From: Chloroflexota bacterium
Lineage (GTDB): Bacteria; Chloroflexota; UBA11872
Length of the DNA stretch: 64,000 nt
Direction of reading: 5' to 3'
Assembly (NCBI GenBank): GCA_022821645.1
Contig: JAJEDE010000018.1
Coordinates: 1 to 64,000 of the forward strand
A program made the translations under genes and the position numbers. The first letter of the stretch is position 1, and each line of letters opens with the position of its first letter. A model generated the notes under the pieces. The model worked only from the letters and a program-made list of their open reading frames with translations. It did not search any database and was not told where the DNA came from. Below, one piece after another: positions 34,263-43,229 of this stretch.

Positions 34263-35414
34263 TTACAAGGCGGCGGGTCCCGCGTTCGTCCCCGGCCGGA
34301 ACACGGCCAGGCTGGCCGTGTAGCCATGTACGAAGTTGGCCGAGCCGATCGGGCCAATCTCGCCGCCGCAGAAAAACCCGGTCACCGGCACCTGCTCGCC
34401 TAGCGCGTTGCCGATGATCGCGACGTCGGCGTCGCGCTCGCCAAAGAAGCGTTCGCCTCGGCCATTGCACGTGAAAAGCAAAGCGCCGGCGGCGGTTTCT
34501 TCGAATACCTGCGGCGTCAGCAGCATTTCCAGGTCGTCGCGGGCGCTCTGCGCGTCGCGCACGTGAAACTGCACGAACTCGCCCTCACGCACCCGGTCGG
34601 CCACGCTGATGGCGCCGGACTCGCGGTCGGCCCCGAGCACCACTCGGATGATGAAGGACCCGTGCCCCAGGTCATCCGGCTGCTCGGCCACCCCGCGCCC
34701 CAGGAGAATGCCGGAGCGCATGAGCTTCTGATCCTCCGGGCTGGCTTCGCTGAAGACGTCCTGGAGGACCTCGAGCGGCGGCTTCCCGTCGAGTTCCTGG
34801 ATCAGGTTGCTGCGGCTGCTCGTAACGGTGAACCAGTCGCCCACCGGTCGGCACCCTTGCGACACGATGGTGCTGACCTGCACGTTGCCGCGGAGCGTGA
34901 CCCCAACGAAGCCGGAATTGGAGACCTCGCCATCGAGCACCAGGCGATTGCGTCCCGGGGCCGAGGCCCAACTGGCCACGCCGCCCACAACCGGGATGCC
35001 GGGCGCCAACTGGTCAAGCCGTTGCAGCAACGCTTCGGTCGCCGTGGAGAACGGATCGACCAGCACAATGCAGGCCCGCAGGTCATCCGGTTCCAGGGTG
35101 ACTGCGTCGTCGTCGAGATCGGGAATCGGATCGACCCTAACGCCGGGAAGCCGGGCGGCCAGCACCGCAGTCGCCGTGTCGTCCTCGATTTCGCGTCCGG
35201 CGCCCACGATCCCACCCGCCGTGCAGCCGATGAATCGTCCCGGCGCAAGCCGCTCGTACAGCCCTGAGAGGATGTCGGCGCCCGCCGGATCGGTTGGCGG
35301 CCGGACAAAGACCACCACCAGATCGAACGGACCCTCCGCGGCGAGCTGATCGTGGATGTCCTGGGCAATGCGCTCAGGCTCGGCCTCAAGCGAGACAGCC
35401 GAGACGAACTTCAT
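34263..35414 (-). CDS. FIST N/C domain signal-sensing protein
   Basis: A 383-residue protein with the two FIST domains. FIST_N (about 10-200) has PFDLVVVFVRPP, FIGCTAGGIVGAGREIED and GIPVVGGVASWAS. FIST_C (about 220-370) has VTSSRSNLIQELDGKPPLEVL and the terminal NGRGERFFGERDADVAIIG with VTGFFCGGEIGPIG. FIST domains are thought to sense small ligands such as amino acids in signal transduction. Here the domain pair stands alone with no kinase or cyclase fused. The ATG at 35414 was chosen because MKFVSAVSLE begins the domain; the open frame continues to 35516. Confidence 0.87.
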   Translation of the reverse strand: MKFVSAVSLEAEPERIAQDIHDQLAAEGPFDLVVVFVRPPTDPAGADILSGLYERLAPGRFIGCTAGGIVGAGREIEDDTATAVLAARLPGVRVDPIPDLDDDAVTLEPDDLRACIVLVDPFSTATEALLQRLDQLAPGIPVVGGVASWASAPGRNRLVLDGEVSNSGFVGVTLRGNVQVSTIVSQGCRPVGDWFTVTSSRSNLIQELDGKPPLEVLQDVFSEASPEDQKLMRSGILLGRGVAEQPDDLGHGSFIIRVVLGADRESGAISVADRVREGEFVQFHVRDAQSARDDLEMLLTPQVFEETAAGALLFTCNGRGERFFGERDADVAIIGNALGEQVPVTGFFCGGEIGPIGSANFVHGYTASLAVFRPGTNAGPAAL

Positions 35415-35605
35415 TCGCTGGGTCCCCGGCAGTCCTCGCACCATCCAGCCTACACGCCGGCAAGGCGAGGCTGGCTGCGACCGGAACCAACCGTGTACCA
35501 CTCGGTACGACGGCACGATTCCATCGAAAACACGTGACCCATAGGGAACTCTCTGGTCGTGTCCGCGGTCGCGGACCGGCAGCCCGGACTAGCTGAAGGC
35601 GGTCG

Positions 35606-36001
35606 TCACGACGGCTGACGGGTACCGGTCGGCGCCGAGCGCGCACCCACCTGCACAAAAACCTCGCCGCTCTCGACTTCAACCGGATACCCCCGCAGCC
35701 GTTCCCTGCGGCCGCGCAGGCGGCGGCCGCTGTCCAGGTCGAACTCCATCGTGTGCCACGGACAGATCAGCACCCGCCCTTCCAGCACCCAGGCCAACCG
35801 CCAGTCGGTATCGGCGGTAGCCACCAGCGTGCCGCTGACCGGACCCGTGCACACCGGCCCCTGCTGGTGGGGACAGCGGTTGCGATAGGCGCGGAAACCA
35901 TCGTCCAAACGGAAGACGGCAATCTCGATCTCACCATGCGTCACAAAGGCCGGCTGGCCGGGCTGGATCTCGTCCGCCGCCCCAACCCGGATCCGCGCCA
36001 T
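35606..36001 (-). CDS. Rieske [2Fe-2S] ferredoxin
   Basis: A 131-residue single-domain Rieske ferredoxin. The cluster site is RCPHQQGPV (Cys-x-His) with LICPWHTMEFD (Cys-x2-His). The usual closing strand YPVEVESGEVFVQVG follows. The spacing between the two halves is long because of an insertion (about 25 residues, VATADTDWRLAW region). Its ATG shares one base with the stop of the upstream amidohydrolase (TGATG), so the two are translationally coupled. It may feed electrons to an oxygenase elsewhere; no oxygenase is in this operon. Confidence 0.9.
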   Translation of the reverse strand: MARIRVGAADEIQPGQPAFVTHGEIEIAVFRLDDGFRAYRNRCPHQQGPVCTGPVSGTLVATADTDWRLAWVLEGRVLICPWHTMEFDLDSGRRLRGRRERLRGYPVEVESGEVFVQVGARSAPTGTRQPS

Positions 36002-37116
36002 CAGGCGACGGAAACGGGAACCGGCAGCTTGAAGAGGCGGCGGGCGGTCTCGCCCATGATGTTGCGCTTGAGCTGCGCGTCGAACGGCATGTTCAGGACT
36101 TTGCGCGGATGGTCGAAGTCATGGTGCGGCCAGTCCGACGCGAAAATGACCTTATCCCGCCCGTCGAACAGGTCGATCATCGTCACCAGGTCACGGGCCC
36201 GTTCCGGTTCCTCGATAGGCTGCGTGCAGTAGTACATCTCCTTGATGTAGTCGCTCGGCGGACGCTCAAGAAACGGGGCGCCCGTGGGAATCTCCGCGTA
36301 CTCCTTGTCCATCCGCCACATCACAAAGGGCACCCACGAAACGCCGCCCTCGGTAAACACGATCTCCAGGTCTGGATACCTCACCGGCACCCCGTTGGCG
36401 ATCATCGTGAACAGGTTGGCCATCAGCGCGAACTCATGGTTGATGGGATGACGCACGATCCGCGACTCTACGTGCTCCAGGTTGAACGGGAAGTGCGGGT
36501 GGATCAGCCCCACGCTGTGCAGCATCACCGGCAGCCCCATCTCCTCGGCCGCTTCGTAGATCGGGTCGTACATCCGGTCGCCCCACAGCGGACGCAGCCC
36601 TGCAACCGGCAGGTAGACCGCCACAAACCGGTCATCCGCCCCGTAGGTCCGAATCTGCTCCGCCGCGTCCTTCGGATCCTGCGGCACCGCCAGCACGGCC
36701 CCGTAAAGACCTTCCTCCCGGCTCACCCACGCGTCCGCCAGCCAGGCGTTGTAGGCCCGCCCCAGCGCCGCCGCGTAGTCAACGTGCGGGAACACGGCGA
36801 TCTTCAGCAGGTTGTCCGGAAACAGGATGCCGACGTCGATCGACAGCTCGTCCAACTCGTCGCGCATCTGGCGGGCGCTGGTGACGGTCCGGTTGGCGAT
36901 GCCGCGGTCCGGGAACGGGGGATCCAGGTTCAGAATCGGCGCGTAGCCGGGAATATCCAGGTAACGCTGCGCCCCTTGGCCCAGCAACTCCAGCGAGCGC
37001 CGCCACGGCATGTCGATGTACGGCGCCAGCGCCTCGGGCGGTTCGTTGGCATGCACGTCGCAGTCGACGATGAACACATCGTCCAGCCCAAGCGGCTTTC
37101 TGGAGTCCCGTGTCAT
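36001..37116 (-). CDS. Amidohydrolase-2 family protein (ACMSD-like)
   Basis: A 371-residue amidohydrolase-2 enzyme. The HxH metal motif is VFIVDCDVHANEP (residues 14-26), central His residues sit in VMLHSVGLIHPHFPF, and the closing catalytic Asp is in VIFASDWPHHDFDHP. Related enzymes decarboxylate or hydrolyse aromatic-derived acids. Together with the coupled Rieske ferredoxin it suggests a step in aromatic or meroterpenoid degradation, which is inference. The ATG at 37116 begins MTRDSRKPLGLDDVF. Upstream reading to 37635 overlaps the divergent flavoprotein gene and is not conserved in style. Confidence 0.88.
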   Translation of the reverse strand: MTRDSRKPLGLDDVFIVDCDVHANEPPEALAPYIDMPWRRSLELLGQGAQRYLDIPGYAPILNLDPPFPDRGIANRTVTSARQMRDELDELSIDVGILFPDNLLKIAVFPHVDYAAALGRAYNAWLADAWVSREEGLYGAVLAVPQDPKDAAEQIRTYGADDRFVAVYLPVAGLRPLWGDRMYDPIYEAAEEMGLPVMLHSVGLIHPHFPFNLEHVESRIVRHPINHEFALMANLFTMIANGVPVRYPDLEIVFTEGGVSWVPFVMWRMDKEYAEIPTGAPFLERPPSDYIKEMYYCTQPIEEPERARDLVTMIDLFDGRDKVIFASDWPHHDFDHPRKVLNMPFDAQLKRNIMGETARRLFKLPVPVSVA

Positions 37117-37245
37117 AAGCTCAGACCCGTCCCCCGAACGGCGTGGGATTCTAGCCCGGTGAGTGCAGCAAGGATGAGGGTGACGGCCGATCTGGCACAG
37201 GGGTGCGAGCCAATCGGCACGGGCTAGCGGCAAAAGGAGCGAACC

Positions 37246-38793
37246 ATGGCCGAGAACAAGAAAGTCGTAATCGTCGGCGGCGGGCACAACGGCTTGGTGG
37301 CCGCGGGCTATCTCGGCCGGGCCGGGCTGGACGTGCAGGTGCTGGAGCGTCGCGACGTGGTCGGCGGCGCGGCCGTCACCGAGGAGTGGTTCCCCGGCTT
37401 CCACATCTCCACCTGCTCCTACGTCTGCCACATCCTCCAGCAGAAGGTGATCGACGAACTCGAACTCCGCAAGCACGGCTTCCACGTCTACCCGCTGGAC
37501 CCCGGCCGCCTGCACCCGTTTCCCGACGGTCGCGCCGTCAGGCTCTGGCACGACGACGAGAAGACGGCCGAAGAGATTCGGCAGTTCTCGCCCGAGGACG
37601 CCGAGGCCTGGCTGGACTGGGCTGACTTCTGGCACCGCGCCGTGCGGATCCTGAGCGACTACTACCTGGGTCCGCCGCCCTCCCTGGCCGAACTCAGCGA
37701 GCGGTTCAAGGACGAGGAAGAAGAGGAACTGCTGGAAACCCTGCTGACGGTTCCGGTGCGCGACCTGATCGACCAGACCTTCGTCTCGGACGAGATGCGG
37801 GCCATGGCCAGCATCGGCGCTATCGACATGGGCAACCTCAGCGCGCCCGGCAGCGCCTACATCATGGCGCTCTATCGCTTCAGCGCGTACCGCAAGGACA
37901 CCGAGAACTACGGCATCGTCCGCGGCGGCATGGGATCCATCACCCAGTCAATGGCCCGCTCGGCCGAGTCGGTCGGCGTGTCGATCCGGACCGGCGCGGA
38001 AGTCGCCCGCATCCTGACCGACGACGGCAAGGCCACCGGCGTGGAACTGGCCAACGGCGAGGTCATCGAGGCCGACCTCGTCCTCTCCAACGCCGACCCC
38101 AAGCGCACCTTCACGCAACTGCTGGGCGGCGACGACGTGGAGCAGGAGGTCGTTGACGAAGTTGAATCGCTGAAGACGCAGTCGGCCTCCGTCAAGTTCC
38201 TGTGCTCGCTGCGCGAGTTGCCCGACTTCTCGCGCCACCTCGGCGACGACTACGACCCCAAGCACCTCTCCATGATCAATCTCGCCCCCTCAACCGACTA
38301 CTGCGAGTCCAGTTGGCTCGACGCCACCAACGGCCGGCTCCCCGAGACCCCGATCATCCAGGTCCAGATTCCCACCGTCTACGACCCATCGGTGGCGCCC
38401 GAAGGCCAGCACGTCTTGTCCATGTGGGTGTTCTTCGTGCCGGCGCACCTCAAGGACGGCTCCTGGTCGGAGAAGCGACAGGAGTTCGGCGAAAAACTCA
38501 TCGACGAGTTCTGCCGCTACGCCCCCAACTTCAGGGACGCCATCATCGACTGGACGATGCTGACGCCGGAGGACATCGAAGACCGCATCGGCCTGACCGA
38601 CGGCAACATCCGCCACGTCGACATGATCCCGCAGCAAATGATGTCCCGCCGCCCCCTCCCCGGCTGGTCCGACTACCGCACCCCCATCCAGAACCTCTAC
38701 CTCTGCGGCGCCGGCACCCACCCCGGCGGCGAAGTCACCGGCGCCCCCGGCCACAACGCCGCCCACGTCGTGCTCGAAGCTCTGAAACGCTGA
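37246..38793 (+). CDS. PYROXD2/phytoene-desaturase-like FAD oxidoreductase
   Basis: A 515-residue flavoprotein of the carotenoid-desaturase-like (CrtI/PYROXD2, COG1233) family. The N-terminal FAD fold is KVVIVGGGHNGLVAAGYLG followed by ERRDVVGGAAVTEE. Later landmarks are YGIVRGGMGSITQSMARSAE, ADLVLSNADPKRTFTQLLG and the C-terminal NLYLCGAGTHPGGEVTGAPG, all standard. Such enzymes desaturate or oxidise polyisoprenoid or other lipophilic substrates; the human homologue has no firm substrate. An AGGAG lies 7 bases before the ATG. It is divergent from the amidohydrolase/Rieske operon with 129 bases between. Confidence 0.9.
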   Translation: MAENKKVVIVGGGHNGLVAAGYLGRAGLDVQVLERRDVVGGAAVTEEWFPGFHISTCSYVCHILQQKVIDELELRKHGFHVYPLDPGRLHPFPDGRAVRLWHDDEKTAEEIRQFSPEDAEAWLDWADFWHRAVRILSDYYLGPPPSLAELSERFKDEEEEELLETLLTVPVRDLIDQTFVSDEMRAMASIGAIDMGNLSAPGSAYIMALYRFSAYRKDTENYGIVRGGMGSITQSMARSAESVGVSIRTGAEVARILTDDGKATGVELANGEVIEADLVLSNADPKRTFTQLLGGDDVEQEVVDEVESLKTQSASVKFLCSLRELPDFSRHLGDDYDPKHLSMINLAPSTDYCESSWLDATNGRLPETPIIQVQIPTVYDPSVAPEGQHVLSMWVFFVPAHLKDGSWSEKRQEFGEKLIDEFCRYAPNFRDAIIDWTMLTPEDIEDRIGLTDGNIRHVDMIPQQMMSRRPLPGWSDYRTPIQNLYLCGAGTHPGGEVTGAPGHNAAHVVLEALKR

Positions 38794-39060
38794 ACGTGGC
38801 GGCATTGAGCGCGCAAGCAGCGTTCACGCAACGGCCGCGCACCGCAACGGCGGTCCTGGTAGTCCATGACCGATGGCGTGCAAAGTGCAATGTCCTCCTT
38901 TGACTTGGGTAACGGTCAGGTCTGACTTGCAGGAGAGAACAAGCCACGCGGGAAGAGTAGGCCGCTCCGGCGAGGCGGCCCTACGCTTGGAGTAGCGGGC
39001 GTCATGGCATACCGCCAGCGGTTGCTAAACTCAGAGAGTACGCCCACATCGCGCCGGTCC
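38794..39060. other. Intergenic region before accessory genes
   Basis: About 270 bases with no convincing gene. An in-frame ATG at 39004 could extend the next gene by 19 residues, but that stretch is low in conserved character. Confidence 0.35.
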
Positions 39061-39561
39061 ATGAGTACCGAGGAGAGTCTTCGGCAACAGATCTGGCTTG
39101 GTCTTCTTGACTCGGAACGAGCAGCCCGGTACTACCGAGCCGCCGGCGACAAGTACCGCCAGTCGTACCACCGGACCGCCATGACGATCGCGTTGGGGTC
39201 GGTCCTTACGGGCGCATCGACGCTGGCGGCAAAGCTCACGAATGCAGGAGTGGCTGAGGCGGCCACTGTCGTGTTTTCCACCGTCACGGCGCTTGCGGTC
39301 GCGTGGCTGTTGCGACGGAATGATGCACGCACGCTCGCCCAAACCCAGAGTGCCAGCGCGTACTTCGCCGTGATGTATCGGGAATGGCGCCATGTGTGGG
39401 ACAACCACGACGACCCGAACGATGCGAGCAACGTGCGAGTCCTTGCGGAGCGCATGCACGCGGGACCGCCGGTGGACATGGAAGACGACGAGGCCCTGAA
39501 CCAAGCCTGTTACGAAAAAGCGATCCAGGTTGTGCAACACGACTTTGCATACGCGAAATAG
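39061..39561 (+). CDS. Two-TM SLATT-like membrane protein
   Basis: A 166-residue protein with a charged N-terminal helix (ESLRQQIWLGLLDSERAARYYRAAGDKYR, seen as two segments), two closely spaced membrane helices (about 48-66 and 72-92) and a cytoplasmic helical tail. This order is that of SLATT-type two-TM proteins, which act as predicted pore effectors in nucleotide-triggered anti-phage systems. No nucleotidyltransferase or SLOG partner is next to it, so the call is tentative. It begins an accessory stretch containing toxin-antitoxin relics and an ADP-ribosylglycohydrolase. Confidence 0.5.
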   Translation: MSTEESLRQQIWLGLLDSERAARYYRAAGDKYRQSYHRTAMTIALGSVLTGASTLAAKLTNAGVAEAATVVFSTVTALAVAWLLRRNDARTLAQTQSASAYFAVMYREWRHVWDNHDDPNDASNVRVLAERMHAGPPVDMEDDEALNQACYEKAIQVVQHDFAYAK

Positions 39562-39723
39562 CCAGGACATTGAAAGGAGGACTGGGGGGCCGCCCTCCCG
39601 TCCGCCAAAGCCGCCGCCACCGCCACCGCCGCCTCGCCGCTAGGCGGCATGCCCCTTCACAAGAAAGACGTGAAGGTTAGACTTGCGCTCCGGGAGTACC
39701 TGAGTACGTAAGGGTGTGAGGCC

Positions 39724-39930
39724 GTGCAGTTCAAGGCCCACTGCCTCGCGCTGCTGGACGAGCTTGAATCCGATGGCCTGATCATCACCAGGGGCGGCAA
39801 GCCCGTCGCGCGGGTGGTGCCCTACGCCCGGGGTGATGCCGACCTGGTCGGCAGCCTGCGGGGCAAGATCAGAATCAAGGGTGACATCTCCACAACCGGA
39901 GTCCGCTGGAACGCCGATGCCAGGTCTTGA
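39724..39930 (+). CDS. Orphan Phd/YefM-type antitoxin
   Basis: A 68-residue Phd-family antitoxin starting at GTG. It reads QFKAHCLALLDELESDGLII then RGGKPVARVVPY, the family core. The C-terminal DLVGSLRGKIRIKGDISTTG is the toxin-binding tail seen in Phd antitoxins of VapC pairs. The first strand is short by about 8 residues because TAA closes the frame at 39709-39711. No toxin follows: the next gene runs on the other strand. It is therefore an orphan, perhaps the survivor of a broken vapC pair. Confidence 0.75.
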   Translation: MQFKAHCLALLDELESDGLIITRGGKPVARVVPYARGDADLVGSLRGKIRIKGDISTTGVRWNADARS

Positions 39931-39954
39931 TTACCCACGGCCCCATCCACAGCG

Positions 39955-40731
39955 TCAGCGGCTCGCCTCGCCATACATCTCTCGGACGATTCCCAGGATG
40001 TCCTTCGGCACGTAGCGGTCTTCAGCCTCGGCCCGGATGTCAGCAGGAATCCCGTGAAGCGCTTCGGCTATGGGCCCGGCAATCGCAGCCAGGGTGTCTG
40101 AATCCCCGCCAAGGGAAACGGCGTTGCGGATCGCGTCCTCAAAACTGTCGGACTCCAACGCGCAGGTGATGGCTTCGGGCACCGTCGTCTGGCAGATCTC
40201 GTTGAACCGGTAGTCGGGCCGGATGTCGTCGACGCTACGCGACAGGTCGTAGCCATACATTTCGGCGATTGCGGCCCGAATGCCGTTGGCCGGCTCGCCC
40301 TGGAAAGCCAGCCAGATCGCATGCACCGTGGCGCGGGCGCCCTTCAAGCCTTCCGGATGGTTGTGAGTGACGGCTGTCACCAGGTCCGAAGCCTCCAGCG
40401 CGGCCGAAAGGTCCCCTTTACGGTTCAGGTAGGCCGCCGGCGAAACCCGCATGGCCGCCCCGTTGCCAAAGCTGTCGTACGGACGCGGCGGCTCCATCCA
40501 GATCCATGACGCAAACGAGCCGCCGTAGCTCGCTTCCGGATAGCGCCGACACCAGTCCTGCAGGGCCTGAGCCGGTTCTCGGTCGTGCAGCAACGCATCC
40601 GCGACGGCGGCGGTGCACACCGAGTCGTCCGTGACGAAGCCGTTGTCGTTGAAGAACTCGAACGACTTGGTCTTGATCCACTCCCACTCATACACCGACC
40701 CAACAATGTCCCCAATGACCGCGCCAATCAC
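39955..40731 (-). CDS. ADP-ribosylglycohydrolase family protein
   Basis: A 258-residue ARH/DraG-family enzyme that removes ADP-ribose from proteins or related targets. The dinuclear Mg2+ residues lie in NGFVTDDSVCTAAVADALL (Thr-Asp-Asp) and in SLGGDSDTLAAIAGPIAEAL (Asp-x-Asp-Thr); short forms are TDDSV and GGDSDTLA. The N-terminal GDIVGSVYEWEWIKTKSFEF is typical. The start is GTG at 40731 with GGAAG upstream. A diverged, broken copy of its first part lies at 50471-50583. Such genes are often found near toxin-antitoxin and defence genes, where they can reverse ADP-ribosylation. Confidence 0.9.
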   Translation of the reverse strand: MIGAVIGDIVGSVYEWEWIKTKSFEFFNDNGFVTDDSVCTAAVADALLHDREPAQALQDWCRRYPEASYGGSFASWIWMEPPRPYDSFGNGAAMRVSPAAYLNRKGDLSAALEASDLVTAVTHNHPEGLKGARATVHAIWLAFQGEPANGIRAAIAEMYGYDLSRSVDDIRPDYRFNEICQTTVPEAITCALESDSFEDAIRNAVSLGGDSDTLAAIAGPIAEALHGIPADIRAEAEDRYVPKDILGIVREMYGEASR

Positions 40732-40807
40732 CGTGCGCTTCCATCGGTGTCGTCCTTCGGCTCAAGCTCCCCGTAGCGAGTCGAAGTCAATAGGAGAACA
40801 TTGAACG

Positions 40808-41011
40808 TCAGGATTCAACTCCCCGACGCATATATCGAACTGTAGCCTCAGCCTTCGCGTCCTTGGCTTCGCGGGACGCCACATCGAAGTCCCCGGACCT
40901 AGCGACAGGCTGCACGGATCCGTAAACCGCCTCAAGTCTCAATTGAGGGGCCCTGGGCAATTCCGCAGCCTCATCATCGATTGCGTGGGCATTCTTCTTC
41001 TTCACTGGCAA
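40808..41011 (-). CDS. Small antitoxin-like protein (C-terminal half)
   Basis: A 67-residue protein. The segment YGSVQPVARSGDFDVASREAKDAKAEATVRYM resembles the toxin-binding C-terminal tail of AbrB/VapB-like antitoxins (motif GSV-x-P, then D-F-D, then REAK...A). The DNA-binding N-terminal half is lacking, replaced by a short basic start (MPVKKKNAHAIDDEA). No toxin lies downstream. It is probably a decayed or reduced antitoxin. The assignment is by eye and uncertain. Confidence 0.45.
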   Translation of the reverse strand: MPVKKKNAHAIDDEAAELPRAPQLRLEAVYGSVQPVARSGDFDVASREAKDAKAEATVRYMRRGVES

Positions 41012-41080
41012 CGACTCTCGTCCATAGACCTCGCCGACTGCTCGGCAGTAGTGTAAGCGAAATACGCCGTCGGTCCAGCC

Positions 41081-41739
41081 TTAGTCCTTACTCTCTTCCA
41101 TCTCTCTTCGATAATTCTCAACGGCAATGTTCACCGCCTCCCATGCTGCCGATGGTGCAATCGAGAGGAATTCAACCTTGCTATGGTCGTAACGATTATA
41201 ATGGTAAACCATTGCTCCCAGACCAACAAGCAGGTTGTTGCGCCATGTCGGCGTTGCTAGTCGCATAGTTCGGTTGAGGACTACGAGTGTTGAGGCTACT
41301 GACATAGCCGCTACATCACCGAAGAGCGAGACTTTCGGTCGACAACTGAGTTCGCCGCCCCGACCCCGCTGCAATTCAGCACTCCACTTTTTGCGAGGCT
41401 TTACAGGACTTTCTTTGATCTCATAGCCAAGATGAGGCAGTTCAAAGACACTATCGCATTGGCCCATCAATTCTTCCCAAGTGGTCAAGGTGCTGCCTAG
41501 CCGCTCAATTGTATCAATCAGTGTTCGCGCGGCTTCATGTTTCCCAAGGTTGTGCATCATACGGGACCAATATGTAAAACAAAACAACAGCCTGTCACTG
41601 TGAACAAGCCCTTCTGGCTCTAGCGATGCTGGACCGAAAAACTCACCAACACCTACCTGCTCATATTCACCAAGAAAGAAAACTCGTAGCGTAATACAAG
41701 CCCCTGGGGCGCGTCAGGATAGTCAATTACTTGTGACAC
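41081..41739 (-). pseudogene. Frameshifted gene of unknown function
   Basis: Two overlapping frames together read as one protein of about 218 residues. From GTG at 41739 frame one gives MSQVIDYPDAPQGLVLRYEF then SFLVNMSR and a stop at 41653-41655. Shifting by one base within the AAGAAAGAAAA tract (41671-41682) continues as LGEYEQVGVGEFFGPASLEP then EGLVHSDRLLFCFTYWSRMM and on to the stop at 41081. The downstream frame has no ATG, GTG or TTG before a TTG at 41587, well inside the conserved-looking sequence. So a one-base deletion, a sequencing error in the A-rich tract, or programmed slippage is likely. The function is unknown. The later part is helical with an NYRREMEESKD end. Confidence 0.6.
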
Positions 41740-41813
41740 TGCAACGTCCTCTCAATGCCCGAGTTTAATTGGTCAGGCGGTCAACGGTATTGTGCCTCAG
41801 TCCTTCGGTCATC

Positions 41814-43229
41814 CTAGCGTGAACGCCGGTGAGGAAGCCGAATCGTCACCGCAACCCCCTGCCCCAGCCCCTCACTAGTTATGTCAACCGAGCCGTCGTG
41901 CGCTTCGACAATCGATCGGGCAATCGACAATCCCAACCCCCGGCCTTGCCTGCGGCGTAGGCGAGAGTCCTCCGTACGGTAGAACCGGTCGAAGACGTGG
42001 GGCAGGTCGGCCGCGTCGATGCCCACCCCGTCATCGACAACGGAAACAGCCACCGCCCCGTCGCCTTCCACTTTCGCCTTCAGCACGACACACCCGCCCT
42101 CGGGCGTGCAATCAATGGCGTTGCCCACAACATTGCCCAGGGCCTGGCTCATCCGCATCCGGTCAAGGCGCAAGTCCGGGAGTTGTGAACCGGCCGCAAG
42201 CGACAATTCGATCTGCCGAGCCTGCGCCTGCGGCCTCCAGCGTTCCATCTCGGAAGCGAGCAGCTCGCCAATCGACATCTCCTCGCGCGCAAGACTCAAC
42301 TCCCCGTGGTCGGTTTCCGCCAGCGCGTTCAGGTCGGTCACCAGTCCGCACAGCCGCTCGACTTCCTGGACGATGTGGTCGAAAGTCGCCTCCGGCGTCT
42401 GCAGACCGTCCCGCAGCCCTCGCGCTTCGAGTTGGATCACGCTCAGCGGCGTATTCAACTCATGCGCCACGTCGTTCACCAGCCGCCGCCGCAGTTCGCG
42501 CTGCGTCTCCAGGCTGGACGCCATGCGGTTGAAGGCCGCGCTCATCTGCCCCAACTCGTCCCCGGACGTGACCGGCACGTTGCTCGTATCGCCCTGGGAA
42601 ACCGCCTGGGTCGCCTTCGTCAGTGCCATCACAGGTCCGGTGATCCGCTTGGACAGCCAGGCGGCCAGCAACACCCCAACCCCTACCGTCAACAGCCCGC
42701 CAATCCCGGTGATATAGAGCAGCGTATTCAGAAACCCGACCGACTCGGTCGCCAGGAGCTCGTGGTGGACATCCACGTAGACGTGGCCGACGGGCTGATT
42801 CGTCGCTAAGTTGACCACGGTCCCGCGACGCCCGCCCAGGTCCGGCGCGACCGTTCCGGGTGACAGCGCGGCCGCAGTGTCCCTTACGACTCGTCCATCG
42901 ACGTCGACCACGACCACGCGCAGCGAATCTTCATCGCCGGACCCGGCGCCTTCGCTCCCATGCTCGCCGGATCGTTCTCCCCGCGGGCCTGATTCCGCCA
43001 GGTATCCGGCCTCCGACAGTGGGCGGTCCACCGTCTGCCAGCCGCCGGCCGTCGCGTACTCGCGGCTCAGGTTCTGCGCCAGCCGACTCGCCTGGGAGTC
43101 GCCGAGATCCTCGACGAAGACACCCAGCCGCGCCTGCGTCGTGAAATAGCCCACCACCACGCTGACGACCACGGTCAGCAGGATGACCGACACGATGGAC
43201 GCCATGATCCGCCAGCGCAGGGACATCAC
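41814..43229 (-). CDS. Sensor histidine kinase (BaeS-like)
   Basis: A 471-residue membrane kinase. TM1 (about 8-28) and TM2 (about 168-191) flank a periplasmic domain of about 140 residues. It is followed by HAMP (192-245), HisKA with VNDVAHELNTPLSV (His256), and HATPase with the N-box (NVVGNAIDCTPEG), G1 (VVDDGVGIDAADLPHVFDRF) and G2 (GRGLGLSIARSIVEAHDG). The periplasmic loop carries GERSGEHGSEGAGSGDEDS, like the Gly/Glu/His tracts of the lipoprotein at 43991-45094 in the same operon. It starts at GTG 43229 or ATG 43226, overlapping the response-regulator stop. The signal is unknown; a metal ion is a reasonable guess. Confidence 0.93.
   Translation of the reverse strand: MMSLRWRIMASIVSVILLTVVVSVVVGYFTTQARLGVFVEDLGDSQASRLAQNLSREYATAGGWQTVDRPLSEAGYLAESGPRGERSGEHGSEGAGSGDEDSLRVVVVDVDGRVVRDTAAALSPGTVAPDLGGRRGTVVNLATNQPVGHVYVDVHHELLATESVGFLNTLLYITGIGGLLTVGVGVLLAAWLSKRITGPVMALTKATQAVSQGDTSNVPVTSGDELGQMSAAFNRMASSLETQRELRRRLVNDVAHELNTPLSVIQLEARGLRDGLQTPEATFDHIVQEVERLCGLVTDLNALAETDHGELSLAREEMSIGELLASEMERWRPQAQARQIELSLAAGSQLPDLRLDRMRMSQALGNVVGNAIDCTPEGGCVVLKAKVEGDGAVAVSVVDDGVGIDAADLPHVFDRFYRTEDSRLRRRQGRGLGLSIARSIVEAHDGSVDITSEGLGQGVAVTIRLPHRRSR

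Noticed and set aside
36109-37227. 372-codon plus-strand frame over the amidohydrolase
   Set aside because: It is the His/Arg/Val-rich complement of the amidohydrolase gene.
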